DNA of 64,000 nt from Lolliginicoccus suaedae (GTDB lineage: Bacteria; Actinomycetota; Actinomycetes; Mycobacteriales; Mycobacteriaceae), in the NCBI RefSeq assembly GCF_008312885.1, contig NZ_VSSO01000001.1, positions 682,001-746,000 of the forward strand, given 5' to 3'. The notes under the pieces were generated by a model. The model had not been told where the DNA came from and made no database searches. It saw only the letters and a program-made list of their open reading frames with translations. Below are positions 54,481-63,530 of this stretch, piece after piece; position 1 is the stretch's first letter; each line of letters begins with the position of its first letter. A program made the position numbers and the translations under genes.

Positions 54481-55425
54481 CTAGCCCAGCAGCTCCTCGA
54501 GGTCATCGAGCACGAGGTTGGCGCCGATCACGCCGATGCCGAGCATCCAGGTCGGCTCGGCCACCTCGAACACCGCGCCGCTGGCCACCGCGGGCTGCGC
54601 GCCCCATACGCTGGCGACGACGTCGTAGGTGCCCGCGGCCGGATCCCCGCCGGGGTTGGTGTAGAAGATGACGTCCCCGTTGATGTCGGCGAAGTTCTCG
54701 GGGCTGAGCTCCACGATCGAGTACTGCCCCCAGTCCCGCTCCCCGAGGTCGAAGCCGACCTGCGTGAGCACAGAGCCGGAGAAGGACTCGGGACCGTACA
54801 GGCGGAAGCTCTCCGGGCGGAACCGGACCACCGACGCGGTCATGCCGGACGCGCCGATCCGGTCGCCCACCGCTGCCGCGCGCTCGTCGAAGCCTGCGAG
54901 CAGCTCGTCCATCTCGCTCGTCTTGTTGACCGCAGCCGCGGTGATACGGGCCTGCTCGCGCCAGTCGGTGCCGGTGAGCTCGGAGAAGACGGTCGGCGCG
55001 ATCTCCGAGAGCGTGCTGTAGAGCTCCTCGTGGCGGACCTTGGCGCCGATGATCAGATCGGGGCGCAGGCTCGCGATCGCTTCGAGGTTGGGCTCGGCGA
55101 TGAGCCCGGCGACCTCGGTGCCGGCCAGGCGATCCGAGAGGTACTCGGGGAAGCCACTGCCAGCGCTGGCCTCGCTCGCCCCCACAGGGACGATGTCGAG
55201 GGCCATGAGAGCGTCGAGGTGCGGGGAGTCGAGCACGACGATCCGTTCGGGCTCCTCCTCGAGGGTGGCCTCCCCCATCGCGTGGGAGACGGTGTACGAC
55301 TCGTCCTCGGTGGCCGTTGCGGCAAGCTCAGCGCCCGTGCCACCGCAGGCGCTCAGCAGCATCATCAGCGCAGCCGTGCCAGCGATCGCTGCGGGCCGCC
55401 AGGTTTTCCAGTTTCCAGTTTTCAC
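54481..55425 (-). CDS. siderophore/iron ABC transporter substrate-binding lipoprotein 1
   Basis: About 314 residues from GTG 55425 (a TTG at 55434 is the alternative). It has the lipobox LLSACGG, then the FecB/FhuD-type fold: ERIVVLDSPHLDALMALDIVPVG and ASLRPDLIIGAKVRHEELY. It captures a ferric siderophore outside the membrane. It is divergent from SBP 2 across a promoter that holds an iron box at 55455-55473. It has no permease of its own here and may share the downstream FecCD-type set. Confidence 0.9.
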   Translation of the reverse strand: MKTGNWKTWRPAAIAGTAALMMLLSACGGTGAELAATATEDESYTVSHAMGEATLEEEPERIVVLDSPHLDALMALDIVPVGASEASAGSGFPEYLSDRLAGTEVAGLIAEPNLEAIASLRPDLIIGAKVRHEELYSTLSEIAPTVFSELTGTDWREQARITAAAVNKTSEMDELLAGFDERAAAVGDRIGASGMTASVVRFRPESFRLYGPESFSGSVLTQVGFDLGERDWGQYSIVELSPENFADINGDVIFYTNPGGDPAAGTYDVVASVWGAQPAVASGAVFEVAEPTWMLGIGVIGANLVLDDLEELLG

Positions 55426-55454
55426 GTGCAGCAACGTACATCACCACTGGGTGC

Positions 55455-55473
55455 ACAGGGTAGGCTAGCCTAT
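55455..55473. promoter_or_regulatory. iron box in the divergent SBP1/SBP2 promoter
   Basis: Matches the IdeR/DtxR consensus at 14 of 19 positions, with the perfect 12-bp palindrome TAGGCTAGCCTA at its centre. Its location between the two divergent binding-protein genes suggests both are repressed when iron is plentiful. Confidence 0.6.
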
Positions 55474-55478
55474 GCCTC

Positions 55479-56492
55479 ATGACCATGATCACACGCGGCC
55501 TTCCGGTCGATGAGCTCACTCGCCGCGGCTTCTTCACCGCCTCCGCCGCCGCAGCAGCGCTGATCCTCGCGGGATGCTCGAACGGCTCCCCTAGCGCCGG
55601 GGCCGCTGGCACGACGGCGATCGAGCACGCGCACGGGGTGACGCAGGTCCCCGCCGATCCGCAGCGCGTGGTCACCCTGGGGTTCAGCGACCACGACGTC
55701 CTGCTCGCGCTCGGACTCGCGCCGGTCGGGCTGCGGGACTGGTACGGCGACCATCCCAACGGCGTCTGGCCATGGGCCCAGGACGAGCTCGGCGACGCCC
55801 GGCCGCACGTGCTGCGCGGCGAGGACATCAGCTTCGAGGAGGTCGCGGCACTCGAGCCGGACCTCATCCTCGCGCTCTACGCCAACCTCGACGAGGACCA
55901 GTACAACACCTTGTCCGCGATCGCCTCCACCATCGCGCAATCGGGCGAGCACGCCGCGTACGCCACGCCCTGGCAGGAGATGACCCGCACCGCCGGCCGG
56001 GCGATCGGGCGGCAGGAAGCGGCCGAGGCCCGCATCCGCGAGGTCGAGGAGCGCTTCGCGCGCGCACGCGATGAGAACCCCAGCTTTGCGAGCACCGAGT
56101 TGGTCTATGCAGGGGCCTACGGTGCGGGCCAGGTGTATGTCGAATCGGCGCGCAGCACCCGTTTCGGCCTTCTCAAGGCGCTCGGCTTCCAGACGGCGCC
56201 GGAGATCGAGGCGCTCGTCGCCAGCGACTCGTTCAGCGCCGACATCAGCGACGAGAACCTCGGGGTCCTTGATCAGGGGGTGCTGTTCTGGGAGCTCGGC
56301 GCCGCCGCTGGCATGCGCGAGGCGATCGAGGCGAAGCCGACCTACCAGTTGCTCGACGTGGTCAAGGACGAGCGCGTCGTATACGTCGATGATCCGCTGC
56401 TCGCCGGGGCGCTAGCGCATGCGACCGTGCTCAGCCTGCCGATGGTGCTCGACCGGATCGTGCCGATGCTCGCGGAAGCCACCAGCCGATGA
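55479..56492 (+). CDS. siderophore ABC transporter substrate-binding lipoprotein 2 (Tat-type signal)
   Basis: 337 residues. A twin-Arg signal (LTRRGFF) runs into a lipobox (ILAGC), so folded export and lipid anchoring are expected. The binding domain has PQRVVTLGFSDHDVLLALGLAPVG and ALEPDLILALYANLDEDQYNTLS. A conserved FWELGAAAG and a C-terminal MVLDRIVPML complete the fold. It starts 6 bp after the iron box at 55455. Confidence 0.9.
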   Translation: MTMITRGLPVDELTRRGFFTASAAAAALILAGCSNGSPSAGAAGTTAIEHAHGVTQVPADPQRVVTLGFSDHDVLLALGLAPVGLRDWYGDHPNGVWPWAQDELGDARPHVLRGEDISFEEVAALEPDLILALYANLDEDQYNTLSAIASTIAQSGEHAAYATPWQEMTRTAGRAIGRQEAAEARIREVEERFARARDENPSFASTELVYAGAYGAGQVYVESARSTRFGLLKALGFQTAPEIEALVASDSFSADISDENLGVLDQGVLFWELGAAAGMREAIEAKPTYQLLDVVKDERVVYVDDPLLAGALAHATVLSLPMVLDRIVPMLAEATSR

Positions 56493-56500
56493 GGCGACGA

Positions 56501-56619
56501 TGACAGTGATGACGGTGCTGCGCCGCTTGACCGAGAAGGACCCGCTCGTGCAGCAACGCGCTCTCCGCTGCAGTTCAGCAAGCGCGATAGAAGGAAAGGT
56601 TGTCCATTGGCGACAATGA
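56501..56619 (+). other. possible short ORF between SBP2 and SBP3
   Basis: From ATG 56501 a 39-residue frame reads MTVMTVLRRLTEKDPLVQQRAL, ending at 56619 just inside the next gene. It has no recognised match and a highly basic composition. It could be a small peptide or a decayed gene remnant. Support is weak. Confidence 0.2.
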
Positions 56620-57560
56620 AGCCCCGGCTTGCCGCGATCCTCGCGATCATGCTCTCCCTCTCCGCATGCGGCTACACGGACCCCGCCAGCACCTCCGGCG
56701 AAGCGTTCGCGACAGTCGATACGGCCTACGGCGAGCTCACGCTCGACTCCGAGCCGAAACGCATCGTGGCACTGACCACCCAGTACGTCGACATGCTCGC
56801 AGCCATCGACGTCGAACCGCTCGCGTTCAGCGGCGGGGCGCCCGAGGACGAGATGCTCGGCAGCAATCCGTGGCTGGAAGGACAATACGCAGCCGAGTAT
56901 CACGCCGACCTGGTCACCGCCGAGTACGCGGCGAACCTCGAGGCCGTGGCCGCGCTCGAGCCAGACCTCATCCTCGCGACCACCTACCTCGTTCCCGAGG
57001 ATGCCTACGAACGGATCTCGCAGATCGCGCCGGCATACGTTGGCGAGCAAGTGGGGAACAACGACTGGGACGTGACCTTTGAAGCGCTCGGAGAGCTCGT
57101 CGGCGAGCCCGCAGCGGTGGACGAGGCAATGGCCCAGCTCCAGGGCGAGTTCGACGACGTCCGCAACCGGCTGCCAGGGTTCCAGGGAAAGACCTACAAC
57201 TTCGTCCGCTTCGACGGCCCCTCCTTCGCCTTCGGCAACGGCTCGTGGTTGAAGCAGTTCGGCCTGGTGCCCAACGAGAACCAGGACGACACCCAGGCCG
57301 ATCCGAGCTACACCGTATCCCTGGAGAACCTCGACGAGCTCGACGCGGACGCCCTGGCCATCTTCATCTATTCCGCGCCGCAGGAGGACCTGGAGGGCGA
57401 TCCTCGCTTCCAGCAGCTGCCCGCCTCCCAGAACGGGACAGTGGTCTTCGCCGACTGGGCGGTAGCGACCGCGGGCAACTCCCCCGGCCCGCACAGCCTG
57501 CGCTGGCTGACCGAGAAGCTCCTGCCTCAGTTCGAATCGTCGCCGCTCAACCAATCGTGA
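56607..57560 (+). CDS. siderophore ABC transporter substrate-binding lipoprotein 3
   Basis: 317 residues from TTG 56607, preferred because the ribosome site AAGGAAAGG lies 7-15 bp upstream; ATG 56616 is the alternative. It has the lipobox SLSACGY. The fold is shown by EPKRIVALTTQYVDMLAAIDVEP, ALEPDLILATTYLVPEDAYERIS and WLTEKLLPQF. It belongs to the same FecB/FhuD clan as its neighbours but is clearly diverged from them. Confidence 0.88.
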   Translation: MATMKPRLAAILAIMLSLSACGYTDPASTSGEAFATVDTAYGELTLDSEPKRIVALTTQYVDMLAAIDVEPLAFSGGAPEDEMLGSNPWLEGQYAAEYHADLVTAEYAANLEAVAALEPDLILATTYLVPEDAYERISQIAPAYVGEQVGNNDWDVTFEALGELVGEPAAVDEAMAQLQGEFDDVRNRLPGFQGKTYNFVRFDGPSFAFGNGSWLKQFGLVPNENQDDTQADPSYTVSLENLDELDADALAIFIYSAPQEDLEGDPRFQQLPASQNGTVVFADWAVATAGNSPGPHSLRWLTEKLLPQFESSPLNQS

Positions 57561-57615
57561 TCTCGCACCGGCGGGCAGGCTTGAGCCGATGTGCCCGGGG
57601 GATTTTGCTTCCCCT

Positions 57616-57634
57616 TGAAGGTCGGCTAGCCTAA
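57616..57634. promoter_or_regulatory. iron box A upstream of the siderophore permease operon
   Basis: Matches the IdeR consensus at 14 of 19 positions around GGCTAGCCTAA. It lies 41-59 bp upstream of SBP 4 and next to a second box, an arrangement typical of strongly iron-repressed promoters. Confidence 0.6.
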
Positions 57635-57640
57635 CCCAAG

Positions 57641-57659
57641 TTAAGTTAGCGAACCCTAA
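57641..57659. promoter_or_regulatory. iron box B upstream of the siderophore permease operon
   Basis: TTAAGTTAGCGAACCCTAA matches the IdeR consensus at 14 of 19 positions. It is 6 bp downstream of box A and ends 15 bp before the SBP 4 start. Confidence 0.6.
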
Positions 57660-57674
57660 CAGGAGCATGGTCCT

Positions 57675-58703
57675 ATGCGCACCAATCGCTTGATCGGCCT
57701 CGCTGCCTCCGCAGCGGCCACCGTCGCCCTCGTCGGCTGCGGCGCCTCGTCCGACACCCCCGGCACCACCGCCAACCCGGGCGATGCCGATGCCTTCCCC
57801 ATGACCATCGAGCACGCCCTGGGCACCACGACCATCGAGTCCCTCCCCGAGCGCATCGCGACCGTGCAGTGGTCGAACCATGAGGTACCGCTGGCTCTCG
57901 GCGTCGTTCCCGTCGGAATGGCGGAGGCGAGCTGGGGCGACGACGACGGCGACGGAGTCCTCCCGTGGGTCGAGGACCGCCTCTCCGAGCTCGGCGCCGA
58001 GACGCCTGTTCTCTTCGACGAGGCCGATGGCATCGACTTCGAGGCAGTGGCCGACACCGCCCCCGACGTCATCCTCGCCTCGTACTCCGGCCTCACCGAG
58101 GAGGACTACGCGACGCTCAGCAAGATCGCGCCCGTCGTCGCGTACCCCGAGGTGGCATGGGGCACCTCCTACCAGGACATGATCACCCTCAACAGCAAGG
58201 CGATCGGCCTCGAGGACGAGGGCGAGCAGCTCAACGCCGATCTGCGCGCGGAGGTCGAGGAGACCCTGGCCAAGTACCCGGAGATCGAGGGCAAGACGAT
58301 CGCCTTCAGCTACATCGACCCCACCGACCTGAGCGAGGTCGGCTTCTACACGACGCAGGACACCCGCCCGGGCTTCCTCAAGGAGCTCGGCTTTCCGACC
58401 CCAGCAGTCGTCGAGGAGCTCTCGGCAACGTCGGAGACCTTCTACGAGGCCATCAGCTCCGAGGAGGTCGACCGCATGAATGACATCGACATCCTGGTCA
58501 CCTACGGCGACGAGGACACCCTCGCGGCCCTGCAGGCCGACCCGCTGCTGTCGAAGGTCCGGGCGATCGCCCGCGGCTCCGTGGTCATCCTCGAGGACTC
58601 CACCCCGCTCGCCTCCTCGGCGAACCCCTCGCCGCTGTCGATCGGATGGGGCATCGACGAGTACTTCGCGCTGTTCGCCGAAGCCGCCGCCAAGGTGGAG
58701 TGA
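57675..58703 (+). CDS. siderophore ABC transporter substrate-binding lipoprotein 4
   Basis: 342 residues with lipobox ALVGCGA. The binding domain has PERIATVQWSNHEVPLALGVVPVG, then DTAPDVILASYSGLTEEDYATLSKIAPVV. GEVGFYTTQDTRPGFLKELG suggests the usual siderophore-binding lobe. It is first in the transporter operon, with the permease genes following within 13 bp, so it is the likely cognate binding protein of that ABC system. Confidence 0.9.
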   Translation: MRTNRLIGLAASAAATVALVGCGASSDTPGTTANPGDADAFPMTIEHALGTTTIESLPERIATVQWSNHEVPLALGVVPVGMAEASWGDDDGDGVLPWVEDRLSELGAETPVLFDEADGIDFEAVADTAPDVILASYSGLTEEDYATLSKIAPVVAYPEVAWGTSYQDMITLNSKAIGLEDEGEQLNADLRAEVEETLAKYPEIEGKTIAFSYIDPTDLSEVGFYTTQDTRPGFLKELGFPTPAVVEELSATSETFYEAISSEEVDRMNDIDILVTYGDEDTLAALQADPLLSKVRAIARGSVVILEDSTPLASSANPSPLSIGWGIDEYFALFAEAAAKVE

Positions 58704-58715
58704 CAGGCACCGCGC

Positions 58716-59762
58716 GTGACAACACCTACTGAACAAGTAGCCCCGCAGGACGCCGTGCATGCACGGCGTCCTGCGGCGGTCCGCCTGGCATGGATCATCG
58801 CAACGATCGTGATCCTCCTGGCGCTCTGCGGCGCATCGATCGCCTTCGGCGTGCGCGTGATCCCGCTCGACGATATCGTCGCGTACTTCACCGGCAGCGA
58901 GGACGGCATCGCCCAGGCCGCAGTGGAGAAGCGCATTCCCCGCACCTTCCTCGCCCTGATCGTGGGAGCAGCGCTCGGCGTCGCCGGGGCCGTCATGCAA
59001 GGCGTCGCCCGCAATCCGCTCGCCGACCCCGGGATCCTCGGCATCACCACCGGCGCCTCCCTCGCCGTCGTCACCGGCATCGCCTTCTTCGGGCTCGCTT
59101 CGCCGACCGGCTACATCTGGGTCGCGATCTTCGGCGCCTCCGCCACCGGAGTCTTCGTGTATGCGCTGGGCTCCCTCGGCCGCGGCGGCCCGACCCCCCT
59201 GAAGATCGCGCTGGCTGGCGCAGCGACCGCGGCCGCGTTCAGTTCCCTCATCAGCGCGATCCTCCTGCCGCGCATCAACGTGATGAACTCCTTCCGGTTC
59301 TGGCAGATCGGCGGAGTAGGTGGCGCCAGCTACTCCAAGATCGTGCTGGTCGCGCCGTTCCTGATCGTCGGAGCGCTGATGTGCCTCATGGCGGCGCGCG
59401 GCCTGAACACGCTCGCGCTCGGTGATGATGTCGCGGCCGGGCTGGGCGAGAAGGTCGCGGTCACTCGCGTCACTGCCGCGGCCGGCTCTTTCGTGCTCTG
59501 CGGCGCCGCGACTGCTGTGGCCGGCCCGATCGCCTTCGTCGGGCTCATTGTTCCCCACATGTGTCGGCTCATCGTCGGGGTGGATCACCGATGGCTGCTC
59601 CCTGCCTCGGCGCTGGTCGGCGCGGCCCTGCTCACCGCATCGGATGTGGTAGGCCGGGTGATCGCGCGGCCCGCGGAGATCGATGTGGGCATCGTGACGG
59701 CGTTCATCGGGGCACCGATATTCATCATGATCGTTCGCCGCCAGAGGATGCGAGCACTATGA
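58716..59762 (+). CDS. FecCD-type iron-siderophore permease 1
   Basis: 348 residues from a GTG at 58716. About nine hydrophobic helices are present, with VVIR-like RIPRTFLALIVGAALGVAGAVMQGVARNPLADPGILGITTGAS and the family-typical GPIAFVGLIVPHMCRLIVG loop at the coupling site. It is half of a hetero-dimeric membrane channel. The ATG of the second permease overlaps its stop (ATGA). Confidence 0.92.
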   Translation: MTTPTEQVAPQDAVHARRPAAVRLAWIIATIVILLALCGASIAFGVRVIPLDDIVAYFTGSEDGIAQAAVEKRIPRTFLALIVGAALGVAGAVMQGVARNPLADPGILGITTGASLAVVTGIAFFGLASPTGYIWVAIFGASATGVFVYALGSLGRGGPTPLKIALAGAATAAAFSSLISAILLPRINVMNSFRFWQIGGVGGASYSKIVLVAPFLIVGALMCLMAARGLNTLALGDDVAAGLGEKVAVTRVTAAAGSFVLCGAATAVAGPIAFVGLIVPHMCRLIVGVDHRWLLPASALVGAALLTASDVVGRVIARPAEIDVGIVTAFIGAPIFIMIVRRQRMRAL

Positions 59763-60820
59763 CCACGACAACGAGCACCAGCACGGGGACACCGATCGAC
59801 GCGGGCGCGGTGGCAGCATCCCGTCGGCGCCGGTCGATCCGGTACCGGGTGATCACGCTCGCGCTGGCCGTTGGGGTGCTCACGGCGTTCACCGTCAGCC
59901 TCATGCTGGGCCAGACCTTCTACACGCCCATCGAGGTGGCGCGCGTCATCCTCGGCGACACCGTTCCCGGCGCATCCTTCACCGTCGGCGAGCTGCGACT
60001 GCCCCGCGCGGTGCTCGGGGTGATGGCGGGATTCTCGCTCGGGATGGCGGGGGTGACGTTCCAGACGATGCTGCGCAATCCCCTGGCCTCCCCCGACATC
60101 ATCGGCATCAGCTGGGGAGCGAGCGCGGCGGGCGTGTTCGCGATCGTCATCCTCGGCGTGAGCCAGGTGCAGGTCTCCGCGATCGCGATCTGCGCCGCGC
60201 TCGCAACGGCCATGCTCATCTACGTGCTGGCCTACAAGGACGGCGTGCTCGGCACCCGGCTGATCCTCATCGGCATCGGCATCGCCGCGATGCTCGAGAG
60301 CGTCGTCGCCTACGTCATCGTCCAGGCGTCGCAATGGGACCTGCAAGCGGCGATGCGCTGGTTGACGGGCAGCCTCAATGGCGCGGTGTGGGAGCAAGTG
60401 CTGCCCACCGCTATCGCCACGGTCCTGCTGGCGCCGCTGCTCCTCTCCCGCTCGCGCGACCTGCAGATGCTGCAGATGGGCGACGACGCCGCTGCCGCCC
60501 TGGGAGTGCGGGTCGAGACCTCCCGGCTGGTGGTGATCCTCATCGCCGTCACGCTGATCGCCTTCGCCACCGCGGCCGCGGGCCCGATCGCCTTCGTGGC
60601 GTTCCTCTCCGGGCCGATCGCCGCGCGGATCATCGGGCCATACGGCTCGCTGCTCCTGCCCTCCGCGCTGGTGGGAGCGCTGCTCGTGCTGTGCGCCGAT
60701 CTCGTCGGGCAGTACGGGTTCGGCACCCGCTACCCGGTCGGCGTCATCACCGGCGCCGTGGGCGCCCCCTACCTCATCTACTTGCTCGTTCGCGTGCACC
60801 GCTCGGGAGGGTCGCTATGA
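59759..60820 (+). CDS. FecCD-type iron-siderophore permease 2
   Basis: 353 residues from ATG 59759 (MTTTTSTSTGTPIDAG). It has about nine to ten helices. ELRLPRAVLGVMAGFSLGMAGVTFQTMLRNPLASPDIIGI and GPIAFVAFLSGPIAARIIG are the family signature. It pairs with permease 1 in the membrane. It overlaps the ATPase gene by 4 bp. Confidence 0.92.
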   Translation: MTTTTSTSTGTPIDAGAVAASRRRRSIRYRVITLALAVGVLTAFTVSLMLGQTFYTPIEVARVILGDTVPGASFTVGELRLPRAVLGVMAGFSLGMAGVTFQTMLRNPLASPDIIGISWGASAAGVFAIVILGVSQVQVSAIAICAALATAMLIYVLAYKDGVLGTRLILIGIGIAAMLESVVAYVIVQASQWDLQAAMRWLTGSLNGAVWEQVLPTAIATVLLAPLLLSRSRDLQMLQMGDDAAAALGVRVETSRLVVILIAVTLIAFATAAAGPIAFVAFLSGPIAARIIGPYGSLLLPSALVGALLVLCADLVGQYGFGTRYPVGVITGAVGAPYLIYLLVRVHRSGGSL

Positions 60821-61629
60821 CCGGAGAACATCGCCTCGCAGTTGAAGCCGTGACGCTCGCCTATGGCGACCGGGCCGTCGTCGACTCGCTGGACCTCGTG
60901 ATCCCGCCTGGCCGGATCACCGTGATCGTCGGCGCGAACGCGTGCGGCAAGTCGACCGTGCTGCGGGCCATGGCCCGGCTCCTGGGGCCGAAGTCCGGGC
61001 GGGTCGTGCTCGACGGCAAGGACATCCACAGGATGCCGACCAAGCAGGTGGCGCGCACGCTCGGGCTGCTTCCGCAGTCACCGATCGCACCGGAGGGCAT
61101 CGTCGTCGCTGACCTGGTCTCGCGCGGGCGGCACCCCTACCAGCGGGCACTATCGCGGTGGAGCCGTGACGATGACCAGGCTGTCGCTGCCGCGCTCTCC
61201 GCGACCGGCACCGCCGAGCTGGCCGACCGCCCGGTGGACGAGCTGTCCGGGGGCCAGCGGCAGCGGGTGTGGATCGCGATGGCGCTCGCCCAGCAGACCG
61301 ACATCCTGCTGCTCGACGAGCCGACGACCTTCCTCGACGTCAGCCACCAGGTGGAGGTGCTCGACCTGCTGACCGACCTCAACCGGGCGCGGGGCACCAC
61401 CATCGCGATGGTCCTGCACGACCTCAATCTCGCTGCCCGCTACGCCGATCACCTGATAGCCCTCGCCGGTGGCCGGATCCGTGCCGCGGGTTCCCCCTCC
61501 GAGGTACTCACGCCAGACACGGTGGGCGATGTGTTCGGCATTCGCAGCGAGGTGATCGAGGATCCGGTCTCGGGCACGCCATTGGTGGTTCCGATCGGGC
61601 GCCACCATCGCGATCGGGTGAGCGTATAG
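60817..61629 (+). CDS. FecE-type iron-siderophore ABC transporter ATPase
   Basis: 270 residues from ATG 60817. Walker A is GANACGKST, Q-loop LLPQSP, signature LSGGQRQRVWIAMAL, Walker B ILLLDEPTTFLD, and the switch His is in VLHDLN. It powers import through the two permeases. The longer reading back to 60334 is out of frame with the permease gene and is an artefact. Confidence 0.93.
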   Translation: MTGEHRLAVEAVTLAYGDRAVVDSLDLVIPPGRITVIVGANACGKSTVLRAMARLLGPKSGRVVLDGKDIHRMPTKQVARTLGLLPQSPIAPEGIVVADLVSRGRHPYQRALSRWSRDDDQAVAAALSATGTAELADRPVDELSGGQRQRVWIAMALAQQTDILLLDEPTTFLDVSHQVEVLDLLTDLNRARGTTIAMVLHDLNLAARYADHLIALAGGRIRAAGSPSEVLTPDTVGDVFGIRSEVIEDPVSGTPLVVPIGRHHRDRVSV

Positions 61630-61681
61630 GCCCGCGTCGCCCAAGCCCTGGCAACAACCAACCATGATCGAAGGAGACGAA

Positions 61682-62608
61682 TTGATTCACCACCACGGAC
61701 GCAGGACCCGGTCGCCGCTCGTCGCGGGGCTCTTGGCGGCGAGCCTCGTGCTCGCGGGCTGCGGCTCGGACGAATCCGCACCCACGGCGTCCGAGGACAC
61801 CCGCTCGATCGAGCATGCCCGCGGCACAGCGGACGTGCCGGCGCAGCCGCAGCGCGTCGTCGTGCTCGAGCCGGTACAGCTCGACACCGCCATCGCCCTC
61901 GGGATCACCCCGGTGGGTGCCGCGGTGCCCACCACAGCCGATAACCTCCCGGACTACCTGGGCGAGGACGCGAAGTCGATCACGGCGGTCGGCACGGTCA
62001 CCACTCCCGAGCTGGAGAAGATCGCCGCGCTCGATCCTGACCTCATCATCGGCACCGATTCCCGGCACGGCGATCTCTACGATCAGCTCGCGGAAGTCGC
62101 GCCCACGGTCTTCATGGCGACCCAGAGCGACCCGTGGCAGGAGAACTCGGTGCTCATCGCGGACGCGCTCGGCAAGAAGCCTGAGGGCGAGCAGCTCCTC
62201 GCGGACTACAACGACCGCTGCGCCGAGATCGCGGAGAGCTACGACACCGAGGGCATGACCGCCCAGCTGATCCGTCCCCGCGAGGACGTGCTCACCGTGT
62301 ACGGCCCGATCTCGTTCGCTGGCAGCACGCTCGAGTGCGCGGGCTTCACCATCCCGGAGCGCGACTGGCAGGAGGAGATCTCGATCGACCTCTCCCCCGA
62401 GCTCATCAGCGAGGTCGATGCTGATCTCGTCCTGGTCACCTCCCAGGATCCGGCGGATCCCGCGACGATGCCCGAGTCGATCGCCATTCACGCCGATCAG
62501 TGGCCAGTGCTCGAGCTCGTGGACTTCTCGTACTGGATCGCCGGCGTTGGCCCGCTGGGCGGGTTGACCGTGCTCGACGACCTCGAGCGCATCATCGAGG
62601 ACATGTAG
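61682..62608 (+). CDS. siderophore ABC transporter substrate-binding lipoprotein 5
   Basis: 308 residues from TTG 61682, chosen because GAAGGAG lies 6-12 bp upstream; ATG 61664 would place that site inside the gene. It has lipobox LVLAGCGS. EPVQLDTAIALGITPVG and LDPDLIIGTDSRHGDLYDQL mark the clan. It closes the permease operon, which thus has a binding protein at each end. Confidence 0.9.
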   Translation: MIHHHGRRTRSPLVAGLLAASLVLAGCGSDESAPTASEDTRSIEHARGTADVPAQPQRVVVLEPVQLDTAIALGITPVGAAVPTTADNLPDYLGEDAKSITAVGTVTTPELEKIAALDPDLIIGTDSRHGDLYDQLAEVAPTVFMATQSDPWQENSVLIADALGKKPEGEQLLADYNDRCAEIAESYDTEGMTAQLIRPREDVLTVYGPISFAGSTLECAGFTIPERDWQEEISIDLSPELISEVDADLVLVTSQDPADPATMPESIAIHADQWPVLELVDFSYWIAGVGPLGGLTVLDDLERIIEDM

Positions 62609-62622
62609 CCACCACGCGAGAA

Positions 62623-62660
62623 GGGGCCGGCCTGGACAAGCAGTTGTCCAGGCCGGCCCC
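62623..62660. terminator. strong bidirectional terminator
   Basis: A perfect 17-bp stem (62623-62639 with 62644-62660) and a 4-nt loop (GCAG), followed by TTTAT on the plus strand. It lies between the convergent SBP 5 and SIP genes and should end both transcripts. Confidence 0.9.
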
Positions 62661-62685
62661 TTTATCGTGCTAGCGAACGACAGCG

Positions 62686-63495
62686 CTAGCGAACGACGAT
62701 GGGTTCTGCCTCCACCTCGCGCACCCATGCCGCCTTGATCGATCGCCACTGCTCGTCGTTGTGGCCGCGCCGCCAGTAGGGCGAGCAGGAGAGGCGCTCG
62801 GGCGCCACGATGCCCTCGGCCAGCAGCACGCGCCGCACCTCGCGGATCGACGCGGCCTCGCCGTGGACGAACGCGTCCACCAGCCCGCTCGGGCGAGGGA
62901 GCCCGCGCACAGCGTCGGCGAGGAGGTTGTCGAGATCGTCGTGCCGGCCCGCGCGGTGCACCCAGATGACCTCGAGCTCGCCGGGGGACTCGAGCGCGAG
63001 CTCGCCCGCGGCATCCTCGACCTCGGCGACGATCACGACGGGTCGCCCAGCCGGTACGGCCTCGGCCGATGCCGCGATCGCCGGCAGAGCGCTCTCGTCA
63101 CCGATGAAGAGGTATGAATCGGCCTCCTCGTGCGGGCGGTAGCCGCCACCGGGGCCGCGGAACTGCAACCGATCGCCCGGTACCGCGTTCAGGGCCCAGC
63201 GGCCCGCGTAGCCGACGTCCCCATGGGCCGCGATATCGAGTGTCAGCTCCTGCCGCGTCGGATCCCATCGCCGGACGGTGATCCTGCGGGGGAAGGGACG
63301 GACCTCGCGCGGCAGGCCACGAATCGTGGGCTCGTCGAACGGCACCTCGTAGGGGGCACCGTCGGGCAGGAAGAAGCAGTTGACGTAGGCGTCGGTGTCC
63401 TCGCAGTCCACGAAGTCCGCGAGCTCACCGCCGCCGAGCACTACCCGCACCATCTGCGGGGACAGTTTCGTGACCGAAACGACTTCGCCATGCAT
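62686..63495 (-). CDS. siderophore-interacting FAD reductase (SIP family)
   Basis: 269 residues from ATG 63495, with AAGGAG upstream. The FAD region is RRITVRRWDPTRQELTLDI, then GGGYRPHEEADSYLFIGDESALPAI. The C-terminal NAD region ends YWRRGHNDEQWRSIKAAW, the family signature. It releases iron from imported ferric siderophores by reduction in the cytoplasm, completing the pathway of the adjacent ABC system. Confidence 0.92.
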   Translation of the reverse strand: MHGEVVSVTKLSPQMVRVVLGGGELADFVDCEDTDAYVNCFFLPDGAPYEVPFDEPTIRGLPREVRPFPRRITVRRWDPTRQELTLDIAAHGDVGYAGRWALNAVPGDRLQFRGPGGGYRPHEEADSYLFIGDESALPAIAASAEAVPAGRPVVIVAEVEDAAGELALESPGELEVIWVHRAGRHDDLDNLLADAVRGLPRPSGLVDAFVHGEAASIREVRRVLLAEGIVAPERLSCSPYWRRGHNDEQWRSIKAAWVREVEAEPIVVR

Positions 63496-63530
63496 AGTTG
63501 CTCCTTGGTCGTTGCCGTGCGTCCCGCGAA

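Noticed and set aside
54471-54489. Iron box at the end of the first binding-protein gene (GGCTAGCC)
   Set aside because: The palindrome is there, but only about 10 of 19 positions fit the iron-box consensus, and it lies at a gene's 3' end.
56412-59588. A 1058-codon minus-strand reading frame opposite the siderophore operon
   Set aside because: It crosses several clear genes in antisense and encodes no recognisable domain; this is a GC-bias shadow.
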